From assembly GCF_037179485.1 (NCBI RefSeq), contig NW_027040691.1:5001-69000 (forward strand): a DNA stretch of 64,000 nucleotides, given 5' to 3'. This DNA is from Ochlerotatus camptorhynchus. Taxonomy: Eukaryota; Arthropoda; Insecta; Diptera; Culicidae. The stretch's first letter is position 1, and every line of letters starts with the position of its first letter. The position numbers and the translations under genes were made by a program. Shown here in pieces: positions 47,206-59,257 of this stretch. The notes under the pieces were generated by a model. That model saw nothing but the letters and a program-made list of their open reading frames with translations, did no database searches and was not told where the DNA came from.

Positions 47206-48001
47206 GTACAACATATCAGATTTCCGGGAATTGAGATAGGGTAAATGTTGGCTTCGGCACCCATTGACTGTTTTCGGCAACCAAAATTTAAACGTTAATT
47301 TCACTATGTTTTCCCATCAACGCACTTCCCTGAATGTGTCTAAACGATTGTTTAGCCTTTCAGCTTCAATCTGATTATATTTGAACGATCGAGCAATCCA
47401 GTAATGTTACATTTTTCTTCAAATAAAGCATACGCACTACAAAATGGGGTTGATTTCGAGTTGCCGATAATAGAACAGCTGGTTAACACGCAGTTCTAAT
47501 GGGAAGGTTGCCGAAGAAAAAGAGGCTGCCGACAATAGTCACACTCACCTGAGAAGTTTGGAGCGTTGTAAAAACGCTTTCAAAACGTTTTGAAAAATTC
47601 TGTCGATTGGAATGGATAGAAAAGCAAGCAGCAGATGAATGTTAACAAACAGACAGATCATATATGTGCGTGACGCTGAGAAAATGCTAGTAGAAGTGCA
47701 GACGCTGCTTAGATTGACGAGAATACGTAAATTCCCCTATATAACTTTCGGTCAATTTCCCGGCATGTCGTGGATAAGAAACATTACTTGCAAGCAGACA
47801 CTAAACATCACAGCTTTGATCTGTACGCTCTGATCCATTTAATACCTACTCTATCTATTGGTGTAACATTTAATTTGGATGGTATCCGATGCTGCCTCGA
47901 ATCAGATTCTAGTGACTTTTCATCGATTTTTTGAATGATTACTCATAGAGTCTGAAGGAAGTAAATTTTGTATGGGCTACTTGTACGCAAAAGTTTGCTT
48001 T
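47204..48001. other. Unassigned noncoding sequence before the Juan-like element
   Basis: No recognisable coding sequence or repeat. The last eight bases TTTGCTTT (47994-48001) match the bases directly after the Juan-like poly(A) tail. Confidence 0.45.
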
Positions 48002-49318
48002 TTGCTGAAGGAAGTGTTACTACTACCTAAAGCTACAACAAATTTAAACAGCACTTTTCAGTGCTCAACCTGTAAAATTTCTACCTTGTTCAACTTTATT
48101 CCTCTTCGATCCTTGTTTGGACCCTACCCGAGGTAATCCTTCTTGGATATCGATTTAGAAAATTCCTCTTCGATCCTTCAGATTCTTATAGTAATCTGCT
48201 TGGAAGTCGATTTGGATAAAAATTTACTGCCGCCATGGCGCCTAAACGCAAAAGAAAGGGGCAAACTCTTGACCCCCCTTCTGAAGAAATTAATTTGAGT
48301 AATCAATTTGATTTGCTCACGGATGATGAGAATGATCCATCATCCAAGAAAAATTCTAGTAAACTTTCCCGACTTAATGCCAAGAAGGAAAAGATTCCCC
48401 CTATTGTGATAACCACTTCCGATTTCCATGCTCTTCGCATGGAACTTTTGAACTTCGTGAAAGTTAAGTTTTCTCTACAAATTGGACGTCGGGGTGAATG
48501 CCGTGTATTGGCTGAAACCTTGGACGGATTTAAATGTCTTCTCAAGTATCTTACTGAGAAGAAGCACAAATTTTTTACTTACGACACCAAAACTGAACGT
48601 GTGTTCAAGGTTGTCATGAAAGGACTGCCCAGTGGTGAATCCCTGGATCAGATCAAAGATGAACTGGCAAAATTACTTGGAGTTGTGCCACTCCAAGTAA
48701 TCAAAATGAAAATGAAATCCCGTCCTGGCGATTCACGCAACGGGATTTCTAATGATTTTTATTTAGTTCACTTCAAGTCTAGTGAACTAAACAACCTTAA
48801 GGCCTTAGAAAAAGCTAGCCTTATGCTCCATGTCCGAGTGAAGTGGGAACACTTCAGGAAGACTGGAGGAAATTTCCAAAACCTCACTCAGTGCCGTAAG
48901 TGCCAGGGATGGGGTCACGGAACTAAAAATTGCTACATGCCAGCTAAATGCATGAATTGTGGTGATTCCTCTCACGCAAAAGACGACTGTCCTGTGAAGG
49001 AAGATCCTAAGAAATTTAAATGTTCAAATTGTGGTGAAAACCACAAATCCAATTTTTGGGAATGTAAGACTCGCAAATCTCGTTCTAACCGACAGGTAAG
49101 AAACGCTCCACGTTTCCGACCAGGTACAAATTCCTCTGCTGTTAACAACGGTCAGCGAGGAACAAATTCTACATTCGTACCCGTAGGTACAAATATCACC
49201 CCTGCTTCAAATTTTTCATCTGTACCTACTCCCCTCGCTGCTAACAATGTTCAGTGAGTTAATGGAGCTACCTATGCTGCTATTGCAATGGGTAGAAATC
49301 AAAATACTAACCAAAGTA

Positions 49319-50614
49319 AAGGGTGTCCACGATGAAATTGCCACACACAAAATTGATTCGCAAAATTCGAGTTTTCATCCGATTGCCATCAAATTTTCAG
49401 GGATTGAGAAATAACTATTAAACTTCATTTTACCATTTTACTCGTATTTTATTTACAGTCCATACGCAAATGCCCGCACCTTGGCCTTAACTCCGGCCAT
49501 AAGATTCTGCACAACCTGTGAATCAACCGTTTTTTGCATGTAAACCCATACTTTCTTCAGTTCCTCGACTGTCTTCACTACCTTAGGTCGTTTAAGAAGG
49601 TGCTGCTTCATAATCGCCCAGTACTTCTCGATGGGGCGGAGCTCCGGAGTGTTGGGAGGGTTGAACATTTTCGGCACGAAATTGACCTTATTGTCCGCAT
49701 ACCACTTCAGCACGTCCTTGGAGTAGTGGCATGAGGCCAAATCCGGCCAGAAGATTGTTGGGACGTTGTGGGCCTTCAGGAGAGGAAGCAGCTGCTTCTG
49801 GAGGCACTCTTTTATGTACACCTGTCCGTTCATCGTGTCCTGGGTCACGAAAGGTGCACTCCGCTTCCCGCACGTGCAGATGGCTTGCCAAACCAGGAAT
49901 TTCTTCGCAAATTTGGACATCTTCTGAGTGCGGACATGCTCCGGAACGCTGAACTTATCCTTGGCCGTGAAAAACAGGTTGCCGGGGATCTGTTTGAAGT
50001 CGGCCTTCACATATGTTTCGTCGTCCATGATGCAGCATTCAACTTTCGTCAGCATGTTGAGGTACAACTTCCTGGCACGGGTTTTGGCGGACTTGTTCTG
50101 CTTCTCGTTGCGATTAGGGGCCTTTTGTACCTTGAACGTTCGAAGCCCAGCCTTAGTTTTGGCCTTCTGGACAAAACTTCGGCTTAGTTGCAGCTTCTTA
50201 GCCACATCCCTAACGGAGGCGTTCGGATTTCGGTTGAAGGCCCCAACTACGCGGTTGTGATTTTTGGTGTTGTACGGAATACTTTTTCCTTCACTTCTGG
50301 GCTTCCGATCGATGGTCAACCGTCCCTCGAACCGCTTAATCACTCGCGACACCGTGGAATTCGCGATTCCCAACGTTTTAGCGATGGAACGATGCGAGAG
50401 ATCCTTGTTCTCGTGATGAAAGCGCAAGATTTTATCACGCACGAGCTGTTCTTTCGACTCCATTTCCGCGAGTTTTGATCACAGGACTTTAAAACTTGCA
50501 GGATGTAAATAATGCACTATGAACTAAATGCACCCAAATTTTCATTAAATTCTACCCAACGGTTAAAAAGTTAGAGCAATTTCATAGTGTGGCAATTTCA
50601 TCGTGGACACCCTT
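49319..50614 (-). mobile_element. Complete ITmD37E mariner-family transposon
   Basis: 1,296 bases with 28-bp perfect terminal inverted repeats starting AAGGGTGTCCACGATGAAAT on each side, flanked by the TA duplication (49317-49318 and 50615-50616). It contains one open transposase gene on the minus strand. It sits in ORF1 of the Juan-like LINE, so it is younger than that insertion. All features expected of a self-sufficient element are present. Confidence 0.95.
49453..50463 (-). CDS. ITmD37E mariner-like transposase, intact
   Basis: 336 residues from ATG (MESKEQLVRDK) to TAA, about the normal length for the family. The enzyme cuts and pastes its own element at TA sites, acting in the nucleus. 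The N-terminal bipartite DNA-binding region has helix-turn-helix 1 at about residues 23-46 (SHRSIAKTLGIANSTVSRVI) and helix-turn-helix 2 at about 83-103 (SVRDVAKKLQLSRSFVQKAK), with a basic GRLTIDRKPR linker between. The catalytic triad is Asp147/148 (MDDETYV), Asp241 (FWPDLASCHYS) and Glu279 (RPIEKYW). Spacing between the second Asp and the Glu is 37 residues, which defines D37E. No stop or frameshift. Relics of related transposases lie at 23866-25810 and 26010-27330. Activity is inferred, not shown. Confidence 0.95.
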   Translation of the reverse strand: MESKEQLVRDKILRFHHENKDLSHRSIAKTLGIANSTVSRVIKRFEGRLTIDRKPRSEGKSIPYNTKNHNRVVGAFNRNPNASVRDVAKKLQLSRSFVQKAKTKAGLRTFKVQKAPNRNEKQNKSAKTRARKLYLNMLTKVECCIMDDETYVKADFKQIPGNLFFTAKDKFSVPEHVRTQKMSKFAKKFLVWQAICTCGKRSAPFVTQDTMNGQVYIKECLQKQLLPLLKAHNVPTIFWPDLASCHYSKDVLKWYADNKVNFVPKMFNPPNTPELRPIEKYWAIMKQHLLKRPKVVKTVEELKKVWVYMQKTVDSQVVQNLMAGVKAKVRAFAYGL

Positions 50615-50796
50615 TAATTCTAACGGAAATTTTGACAATTTTGACTTAGGAAGCATTACTGCCCCTAAAATGGAATTTTCACAGAAATCATTAATTGACA
50701 TGATTTCTGATATGCTTAAATCTAACTCCATGTTTGATGCTATTCAAACTGGAGTAAAATTTGCAAATAATATTGTCATGACTTTAAAATTCAGTA

Positions 50797-53441
50797 ATGG
50801 ATTTTAAAGCATTAAACATTTTAAATTGGAATGCTCGATCTTTTAAAGATAATGAAGACGAGCTATTTAACTTTTTGCGAGTTCATAACGTGCATATTGC
50901 CGTTATAACTGAAACGTTCCTTAAACCTGACCATAAGGTTAAGAAGGACACAAATTACTTGATTTATAGAAATGATCGTCTTGATGGACCCTGTGGTGGC
51001 GTTGCCATCATTATTCATAGACGAATCAAGCATAAAATTCTTTCTTCATTTGAAACCAAAGTTTTTGAAACTTTGGGAGTTTCTGTTGAAACAAAATTTG
51101 GACAACTTACGTTTATAGCTGCCTATTTGCCATTCCAATGCGTAGGCCAGCAAAAGAATTTTCTCAAGGGTGACCTCCAGAAACTTACCCGTCATAGGTC
51201 TAAATTCTTCATTATTGGTGATTTTAATGCAAAACACTGCTCATGGAATAATGCTCAAAGCAATTCCAATAGTAATATTCTGTTTGATGATTGTTCTGCA
51301 GGTTATTACACTATTCAATATCCAAACAGCCAAACATGCTTTTCTTCAGCAAGAAATCCCTCAACTATTGATTAGGTCTTAACTGATTCATGTCAACTTT
51401 GTAGCCAATTGGTTATCCATGCTGACTTCGGTTCTGATCACCTTCCAGTAACTTTTGAAATATCTCAAGAAATAATTTGTAATCCCAACAGATCTACTTT
51501 CAATTACCATAGAGCTGATTGGGAGCAATATCGAACATTTATGGAATATAACTTCGATCCAAACATTCCTTTGCAAACCAAAGATGAAATTAATTATGCT
51601 CTTGAATCTCTATAGTTGAAGCAAGAGCTGCCTCAGTACCAAAATGCGAGGTAAAATTCGATTCAATTATAATAGATGACGATCTTCAACTCTTGATCCG
51701 TATTAAAAATGTCCGTAGGAGACAATATCAAAGAACACGCGATCCTGCCATGAAAGTTATCTGGCACGATTTGCAAAACAAATTAAAAAGCGATTTTCTG
51801 CCCTGAGGAACATAACTTTTGAAAATAATGTTTCTAAATTAGACCCGAGTTCCAAACCCTTTTGGAAACTCACAAAATTTTTGAAAAAAAACCTGAAAAG
51901 CCTATTCCAGCACTTAAAGAAGGTGGTAAAATTTTGATCACATATTTGAGAAAAGCTCATAAACTGGCTAAGCAATTCGAGAGTTCCCATAATTTCAGTT
52001 TGGGTCGTACTAGTCCTATTAAGAAACAGGTTGCTCGGTATTATCTGAATACTTTCTCTCGGGAAAATATTTTTGATGATTCCTGGGGGACTGATTTGGA
52101 CGAAGAAAGGTCTATAACTAAAAAGTTTCAAAATATGAAAGCTCCAGGTGATGATGGAATTTTATATATCCTCATAAAAAAACTCCCAGAGAGTACCTTG
52201 TCTTTCTTGGTAAAATTATTTAACAGATGTTTCCATTTCGCATACTTTCCTGATAAATGGAAAAATGCAAAAGTTGTTCCAATTTTGAAGCCGGATAAAA
52301 ATCCAGCTGAAGCTTCTAGCTACCGTCCAATAAGTTTGCTTTCTTCAATAAGTAAACTTTTTGAAAAGATAATTTTAAATAGAATCATGCTTCACATCAA
52401 TACGAACTCAATTTTTGCAGATGAGCAGTTTGGATTTCGCCATGGGCATTCAACTACTCATCAACTCTTAAGAGTTACCAATTTAATTCGTTCAAACAAA
52501 TCTGAAGGCCACTCAACTGGAGTTGCTCTTCTAGACATAGAAAAAGCATTCGACAGTGTTTGGCATGAAGGTTTGATTGCTAAATTGAAAAAGTTTAATT
52601 TTCCACTTTACATTATGAAATTAGATCAAAATTATTTAACTGACAGAACTCTGCAGGTTAATTATCAAAATTCCAAATCTAATCGACTACCTGGTAAAGC
52701 AGGAGTTCCTCAGGGTAGCATTCTTGGGCCTATATTGTATAACATTTTCACTGCGGCCTCCCTGATTTGCCTCAGGGTTGCCACAAATCTTTGTTCGCTG
52801 ATGACACAGGCATTTCCGCTAAAGGAAGAAGTCTTCGTGTTATTTGCAGCAGACTGCAGAAAAGTTGAGATATTTTCTCTTCTTATTTACAAAAATGGAA
52901 GATTTCTCCCAACGCTTCCAAAACTCAACTTATAATATTTCCACATAAGCCTAGAGCTTCCTTTTTGAAACCTAGTAGTAGTCACATAGTCACTATGAAC
53001 GGAGTTCCAATTTCCTGGTCAAACCAAGTGAAATATCTTGGGTTAATACTTGACCAAAAATTAACTTTTAAAGATCACATTGAGGGCATTCAAGCTAAAT
53101 GTAACAAATATATTAAATGTTTGTATCCTCTTATAAACAGGAAATCCAAACTTTGCCTGACGAATAAACTTCTAATATTTAAACAAGTTTTTAGACCGGC
53201 CATGCTTTACGCTGTGCCAATATGGTCTTGTTGTTGCACTACCAGGAAAAAAGCACTTCAAAGGATTCAGAACAAAGTTCTGAAAATGATTTTGAAGTTG
53301 CCTCCCTGGTACAGTACTACCGAGGTACATAGAATTTCGAATATTGAGACTTTAGAACAAATGTCCAACAAAATAATTAATAATTTCAGGCAAAAATCGT
53401 TGCAATCCTCAATTGCAACGATTAATTCCCTTTATACTTAG
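50797..53441 (+). pseudogene. Juan-like ORF2 (endonuclease and RT), broken
   Basis: Starts MDFKALNILNWNARSFKDNE. Endonuclease motifs are ITETFLKP, FIIGDFNAKHCSWN and GSDHLPVTF. A TAG lies at 51373-51375, and frame breaks fall near 51609 and 51860. RT is open at 51862-52750 with KAPGDDGILYILIKK, SYRPISLLSSISKLFEKI, FGFRHGHSTTHQLLRV, LLDIEKAFDSVWHEG and GVPQGSILGPILYNIFT. A shift near 52755 puts the catalytic FADDTG (about 52795) into another frame. The C-terminus resumes at 52965-53441 (KYLGLILDQKLTFKDHI, LKLPPWYSTTEVHRI). Confidence 0.8.
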
Positions 53442-53688
53442 ATAAGATTTAGTTGTAGTTTTTAGTTTTAAGATATCAATTGTTATACTGACATGCAGGT
53501 TAACAATCCTGTTTAAAATACTTAATTGCCAAGACATAAACAATGTAAAAACACTTAGATATATATCATAACAATTAAGGCTGGTTCGTTACTGCAGCAA
53601 CTGGAGCACCTAGGTTAAAAATGAAATGTAATTTATTTTGAATTTGGAACAAATAAAGAGTTAAAAAAAAAAAAAAAAAATTTGCTTT

Positions 53689-55410
53689 CACAATGATCCT
53701 TTAGATTTAATACAATCGTTTGGGTAACAAGAAGGGCCAGCAAGCCTCTCTATTTTCCATTTAAATTACAACTCCTGACCTAAAATCCACTATAATCAGA
53801 CTGAACAACCTGGATTTCTGTCCCAATCTTGCTATGTTGATCAACAATTTAATCCTATTACAGTTGACAAATAACCCGCTCACGAGTGGAACATCTGTGC
53901 AAAACCCATCAGCTGCGCGTAGAACTTGCTGACTTCCAGACGAGACCTCCAATCAACACCAAGTCGCATCTCTTCCGAGCGCGAGCAGAGCTCATCATTT
54001 CATCTCACCGGTGTGGACCACGGCTCAACGTATCGAGTTTATTCCATCGTAAATCATATCAGAAATCCTCTCGGCTAAATTAGCTGTAGCGATTTTCTTT
54101 TAAAAATAAAAATTCATTCCGATTTAGTTCACATTTGCATATCGTGCACGACCGGCCTGAAAGGCAAAACATTAAGCTCGAAAGGCGTTAACATAGATAA
54201 ATTAATAGTAGTCATAATCTTTATGGGCTATAAATTCCGAGGTGCCCAGTGAGTCTACGAAAAAGCAAAATCGAAACCGGCGGATGAGAGAGAGAGAGAC
54301 TAAAAAAAAAATTTGACATTCTTGAGTCCCAAGCCAAACCATGCCGCGTTCAAATGACGGTGGGGCGGCAGACGAAGTCAGAAGACATATCTCTGGTCCG
54401 GCTTTTCACCGCGGCCATTCGCGCAGCAAGCCTCCAATTATACTTCATTATGGAGCTCTCCCATAAACAAATCATAATTTAAAAGTGTGTATAATCCAAA
54501 CAAGTTTTCGCTCTCCGTTGAGTTGAGCAGTTCCCGGGTGAGCCGAAGTTGCTTATTTTCAAATAAGCTACGGAGCAGCTTCGCTTCGCGGGAGGATTAT
54601 TCTATTGTGAGACGCATTAGTTTCCTAAAGTTGCTATACACAAGTGCGAGAATGGGGCTTGGGCGACCGACGCAGACAAACAGAAGAAGCTCCACGTGGT
54701 GAATCGAATTTCGTCAAACGTCCGAACCCCCGGAGGGATTCTGAAAGGGAGCAACAGCCTTGCGGCCAGAAGAGTGAGGCTCCAAGATAGGCGTTTGTGT
54801 ACCAAGTCGAGACAGTTTTGGGCTCGAGACCATCAGAAATGGAGAGTCCTTCCCCGCTGTGCTTGGAGTGGTGCTGCATTGTGTCCTAGAATGTCTGGCG
54901 CATTGTTCGCTATAGAACACATTGATTCACATGTTATTTTGTTTCCTGTCAGAAACCGTAACAGAAACACAGCGGGTGAAATGTGAGCTTTGATGTTCTT
55001 CTCCGACGGGTGACTGTGGAGCACTATTAGTTGGGAATCGGATTTCGAATAGATTAATGGATGGAAGGGAATGTTTGCGGTGTAGCAGGAGTTGAATCTT
55101 GAGCACTTTATGGATACTGGGTACTGCAAAGACGTGTGATGGATATTTAGGATGATTTGAAATGTTCAATTTTCCATCCAATCACGAGCAGTCGATGCAT
55201 TTTGAGCTCATTTAAATATTAAGTAGAGTGATTTGGGACAAGAATTCACTCATTTAACGATGCTATTGACTTATGAACTCAAGAGTTTGGCATGAATTTG
55301 TTTTTCTTCTGTCAGATGATTTTTACCGATCGTTTGTATGACTGGAACGACACTGACAGATCAATATTAATCTTTTGATTATCTACCTTACTTTGGAGTG
55401 TTTGATTAAT
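53689..55410. other. Unassigned noncoding sequence
   Basis: No motif-bearing open frame. Short frames in 54617-55181 overlap on both strands. Small simple repeats occur (GAGAGAGAGA near 54290). It may be unique DNA. Confidence 0.4.
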
Positions 55411-55418
55411 CTAAGCTG

Positions 55419-55740
55419 GTTCCGGTGGTGTAGTGGTAAGCGTGACTGCTTTCTCACCCCAATGGGTCTGGGTTCAATCTCAGCCGAGGTCGGTGGGATT
55501 TTTCTGAGGCATAAACATCTCTGGTCACATCTTCCTTCGGAAGAGAAGTAAAGTCGTTGGTCCCGGCCTATGTGTGTTTGAATTGGTGCGATATCCTACG
55601 CAGGTATGGAAGCTGCCTTCCTGCATATTCTATTGCCATCAATGGATGGCAATCGATGTCCCTCGGTGATTGGCACTAGATTGCGGAACAGAGATCGACG
55701 TTAAATAAAGGAATGAAGAAGAATAAGAATAAGAAGAAGA
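55419..55740 (+). mobile_element. tRNA-derived SINE, divergent third copy
   Basis: The head has an A box (GGTGTAGTGGTAAGCG) and a mutated B box (GGGTTCAATCTCA). The body shares TTTCTGAGGCATAA, TCTTCCTTCGGAAG and GAAGTAAAGTCGTTGGTCCC with the 30060-30340 SINE but has a different 3' half (GGCACTAGATTGCGGAACAG) and a GAAGAATAAGAATAAGAAG tail. It is a related but distinct subfamily. No target duplication was resolved. Confidence 0.85.
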
Positions 55741-56154
55741 ATATAATTTCGTGATCCGTGGAGGCTTATTCCATAAATTGTTTGGTTGTTCCGTGGGCTT
55801 CGTGGTTGTGCAGTAGGCAGTGTCACCCGTCATCCAAGCGTATTGATTGTTCCACGAAGGGAGAGTTCGATTCCTCTGTCCAGTCTGTGGAACTTTTCGT
55901 AAAAATGAAATTTACGTTCTGGTCTACTGAGTGTTGTGTGTGGCCTGTTGTCATCTGTTATGAGATCAGTATATTATTATATAGCAGTGCCTCTTGTGGC
56001 CGGCAGGCATGGAAAATCATTTGCATTCATTTCGTGGATTCATTTACATTCATTTGCCTCTAACTTTTTACATCAACAGAATTTCGTAAAACGATGTCTC
56101 AAACTTTTCTAAGTTTTGGTATGAAATACATCTTTTGTTAGTAACTCAAATATG
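55741..56154. other. Unassigned noncoding sequence
   Basis: Short open frame at 55758-56063 without motif. Nothing else recognised. Confidence 0.4.
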
Positions 56155-56283
56155 TATCTCTTATGCATGGCGAACTAGAGGGGGCAGAACTTGTTAATGT
56201 TTTTCAGTGTATGTAATTTACAATCACTGAAACACAATGGTGGGTTCTGTTCGCTCTTGTTCAGCATACATAAGAGATACAGA
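56155..56283. repeat. Imperfect hairpin of about 130 bp
   Basis: The left arm begins ATCTCTTATGCATGGCGAAC and the reverse-complemented right arm ATCTCTTATGTATGCTGAAC. Both arms are about 54 bases and end in TTTCAGTG, with an AT-rich loop of about 20 bases. It may be a small MITE. Confidence 0.55.
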
Positions 56284-57158
56284 TTTTAATTATTCACAAA
56301 AGTTGTAGCTAATATCAAAACCTACAAAAGCTTCATGCATCATTGTACGGAATTCTTATCATTCTCCGCTCGACTGTTCTGGAGAACGGAAAACTACCGG
56401 ATGAAATAAAAAAGAAGTAGAAAATGCCGCCTTTCTTCGTGAAGGGGTTCCCACCTGGCTTACGGGAACAAATATACTTCTACGTCGCCCGAAGACAGAA
56501 GTGCACCATCAAATACTGCACGGAGGGCTACAAGCTAATGTTTCCGACGATGAACCACTACAAGGCGGTTCAAACCATGCTAGAAAAGATGAAGGTTGAT
56601 TTCTTCTCCCACGACATCGAGGTCAACAAACCACTCAAAGTTGTTGTGCGAGAAGTCCCTCTGGTCCATCTGGAGAAACACTCAACGTGCATGAAGGATC
56701 TTCAGAACATTCGGGTCCTGTTCCACATCGTGGTGCAATGGGAGCAGTACAAGCCGGTTCACCGTTTTTTTTTTTTTTTTTTTTTTGTTGCAGGGGGGAA
56801 TTTGCTCACAGACACCTGAGAAGGAACTCAGGGTGTGGGGATGGGAAAATTTCACTCCCGACCCACTAAACCTTACCCTGTGCGCTTGGCCCTTGACCTC
56901 CCCGGAACCGCCCGAAGGCATTACTTCGTGGGAGAGGCCGCTGTAGCGCTATGGCGTCTCTCTAGCAATACTCTAACGATCTAGTCGGGCAGTAGGTAAC
57001 TGCTGCTCGGCTCACCACTATCGTTGTAATACCGAAACTATGTGGGTGACCGCAGTCACCACCGCGCTGTAGTTCTCGGTGGTACCACACATCCTAGGAA
57101 CGATGTTATCCGGACTGGTATCCGCTCCGCATATCGCTAGCATAGCGCTCGATACTGG

Positions 57159-59257
57159 CTAGAAACGTGGACAGGCGAACACAACGTGTTCGGCGGTCTC
57201 CTCGACACCAGCACACGTGGGGCAGATGGGAGTACTTGCATGTCCGAACCTATGCAGGTAGCTCCTAAAGCAGTCATGGCCTGACAGGAACTGTGTCAGG
57301 TGGAAGTTTACTTCCCCATGGCGCCTGTTGACCCAGCTTGATACGGAAGGTAGCAAGCGGTAAGTCCACCTCCCCTTTGTGGAGTTTTCCCACTTCGATT
57401 GCCATCTCGCACTCGACACAACTCGCGCGTTGTTGCGCACCCCTCGAACGGTCCTCGCGTCATAGCACACCACATCCTCCTTAATGATAAGGCTGATTGG
57501 CATCATCCCTGCTATGACACAGACGGCCTCTCTCGAGATAGTGCGGTATGCACTAGCCACCCTCAAGCACATTAGCCTGTGTGTGCTCTCTAATTTCTGC
57601 CTGTGGCAGTCAATATCCAGTACCACAGCCCACGCAGGGCCGCCGTATCTGAGGATAGAGACTACGACCCCAGCGAGGAGCCTGCACTTACTGGCATTCA
57701 CTGCCGAGATAATGCCTCCACAGCCATAGACGCTCTCTTGCAGGCGTACTCGACGTGGCAGCCGTAGCTGAGCTTATCTTCGAGCATAACCCCCAAGAGT
57801 TTCAGAGAGCGCACAGACCTAATTGTGCTTCCGCCGACTGTCAACGTAGCATGCTGTACTGACATGCGATTGTTGACTACGACCACTTCCGTCTTGTGAT
57901 GGGCGAGCTCCAGTTGCCTGGTTCTCATCCATTCCTCCACAAGCCTGACGCAGTGAGCCGCTGTCAGCTCTACCTCCTCGAGGGATTCCCCGCAGATTAC
58001 CAGCTTGACATAGTCGGCAAAACTTACAATTTTCACGCCTACCGGGAATTTTATTCTCAACAGTCCATCGTACATGACGTTCCATAACACCGGGTTCGGG
58101 ATGGAGCCTTCCCAGACAACCAGAATGCACGTATATTCAAAGTTGTATCGTGATATACAAACATATATACAAACAAACAAGTCGTATAGAATGCAAAAAA
58201 ATGCTTATACGTACAAAACTGGAGGCCATATACGTGCATATTTTCGTTTAATTTTAAACGAGTTGATTTAACATCATATACGATTTGATCTGTAATAACA
58301 AATCCATTTTGAAAAGTCTTACGATGTAATCCGATTTAATTTGTGATACAGTACGACGGAAAAATGAGTCATCGAATATAAGTCGGAAATTTGCATTCTA
58401 TACGATTTAACTTAAACATAATGCGAGGTATGCCATTCTAATATGCGATTTACGATACTGTAGAAATTTACGATACTGTCTGTACATTGTTATACGACTT
58501 CTGGTTGTCTGGGTTGTGGCACTCCTGCGGTGACTCTAACGCATTTTTCACCATCTTCTGTGTCGTACGTCAACACACAATTCTGAAAGTAACTTTCCAG
58601 AATCTTATACAGCCCTCCGGGAATTTGGAGCTGGTGTAGCGAGCGGGCTATCGCCCCCAGCACGCGCTGTTGAACGCGTTCTTCACATCTAAGGTTAGCA
58701 CCGCGCAGTAACGAATGCTCCTTCGTTTCGATGGACCACCTCTGCCGTCTGGATGACGTCGCGGATGGCATCTACCGTGGATCTGCCCTTACGGAACCGT
58801 ACTGGCTGCTTGACAGGCCGTTTACACCTTCGGTGTAGGCCGACAACCTGTTGAGGATGACCCTCTCAAGCAGTTTCCCAGTGGTGTCCAGCAAACAGAT
58901 GGGTCTGTATGCTGACGGGTCCCCAGGGGGTTTTCCTGGCTTCGGGACCAGCACCAGCTTCTGCCGCTTCCACGCATCTGGGAAGATGCCTACGTCCAGA
59001 CAAGTCTGAAAAACAGAACGGAACATGTTTGGATTTTCCACAACGGCCGCCCTCAGAGCCACAACCGGGATCCCATCTGGGCCCGGGGCCTTGCCCACCA
59101 CCACCAGCGACTTGGCAATACCGCCAAGTTCACTGTTCGTCACTCTAGACACTTCTCCCTGATCCGCGCCTGGGATCCGCGACCAGGAGTCTACGTCCCT
59201 ACGCGGGAAAAGGAACACAACGATCGGAGCCAGTACCGCTGGTGATCTCTCCGGGGG
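57159..59257 (-). pseudogene. R1-clade reverse transcriptase ORF, broken
   Basis: In minus-strand order: APGPDGIPVVALRAAV; FPDAWKRQKLVLVPKPGKPP; SAYRPICLLDTTGKLLERVI; a frame break near 58790; LYKILESYFQNCVLTYDTED; AGVPQ, then the MITE, then GSIPNPVLWNVMYDGLLR; SFADYVKLVICGES; SVRSLKLLGVMLEDKL; and a C-terminal region ending ICPTCAGVEETAEHVVFACP. The active-site FADD is FADY, a loss of one catalytic Asp. It lacks the endonuclease. Dead copy. Confidence 0.8.
58112..58513. mobile_element. MITE with CCCAGACAACCAGAA ends inside the R1 RT
   Basis: 402 bases with 15-bp perfect terminal inverted repeats, flanked by TT on both sides (58110-58111 and 58514-58515). Removing it with one TT leaves the R1 frame continuous (GVPQ-GSIPNP). 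The interior is AT-rich with several ATACGA words and no coding. The superfamily is not assigned. Confidence 0.85.

Larger units (their letters stand above)
48235..50807 (+). pseudogene. Juan-like ORF1 (RNA-binding, zinc knuckles), nonsense codon plus mariner insertion
   Basis: The ATG at 48235 has a strong context (GCCGCCATGG). The basic start MAPKRKRKG is followed by an acidic segment, an RRM-like domain (VFKVVMKGLPSGESLDQIKD) and three knuckles: CRKCQGWGHGTKNC, CMNCGDSSHAKDDC and CSNCGENHKSNFWEC. A TGA at 49255-49257 ends the first 340 residues. The frame then continues to the mariner at TA 49317-49318, and the mariner lies exactly between codons' bases so that the flanks would be in frame without it. 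The last part is at 50617-50807 with stop TAA, overlapping the ORF2 start by 11 bases. Gag-like proteins of this type bind element RNA. Confidence 0.8.
48002..53680 (+). mobile_element. Juan-like Jockey-clade LINE, near full length, with a mariner inside
   Basis: A 5' UTR of about 230 bases precedes ORF1 (CCHC), an overlapping ORF2 and a 3' UTR of about 240 bases ending AATAAAGAGTT plus poly(A) to 53680. TTTGCTTT lies just before (47994-48001) and just after (53681-53688) the element, an 8-bp duplication that supports both ends, although 8 bp could be chance. Without the mariner the element is about 4.4 kb, close to the published size of Juan elements. Several breaks in ORF2 make it inactive. 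Confidence 0.8.
56765..59257 (-). mobile_element. R1-clade LINE, minus strand, 5'-truncated, with 14-bp target duplication
   Basis: A 22-T run (56765-56786) is the poly(A) tail on the minus strand. AAGCCGGTTCACCG lies just outside both ends (56751-56764 and 59258-59271). The 2,493 bases hold a 3' UTR and the RT and C-terminal parts of ORF2; the endonuclease is missing through 5' truncation. A 402-bp MITE splits the RT. Confidence 0.9.
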
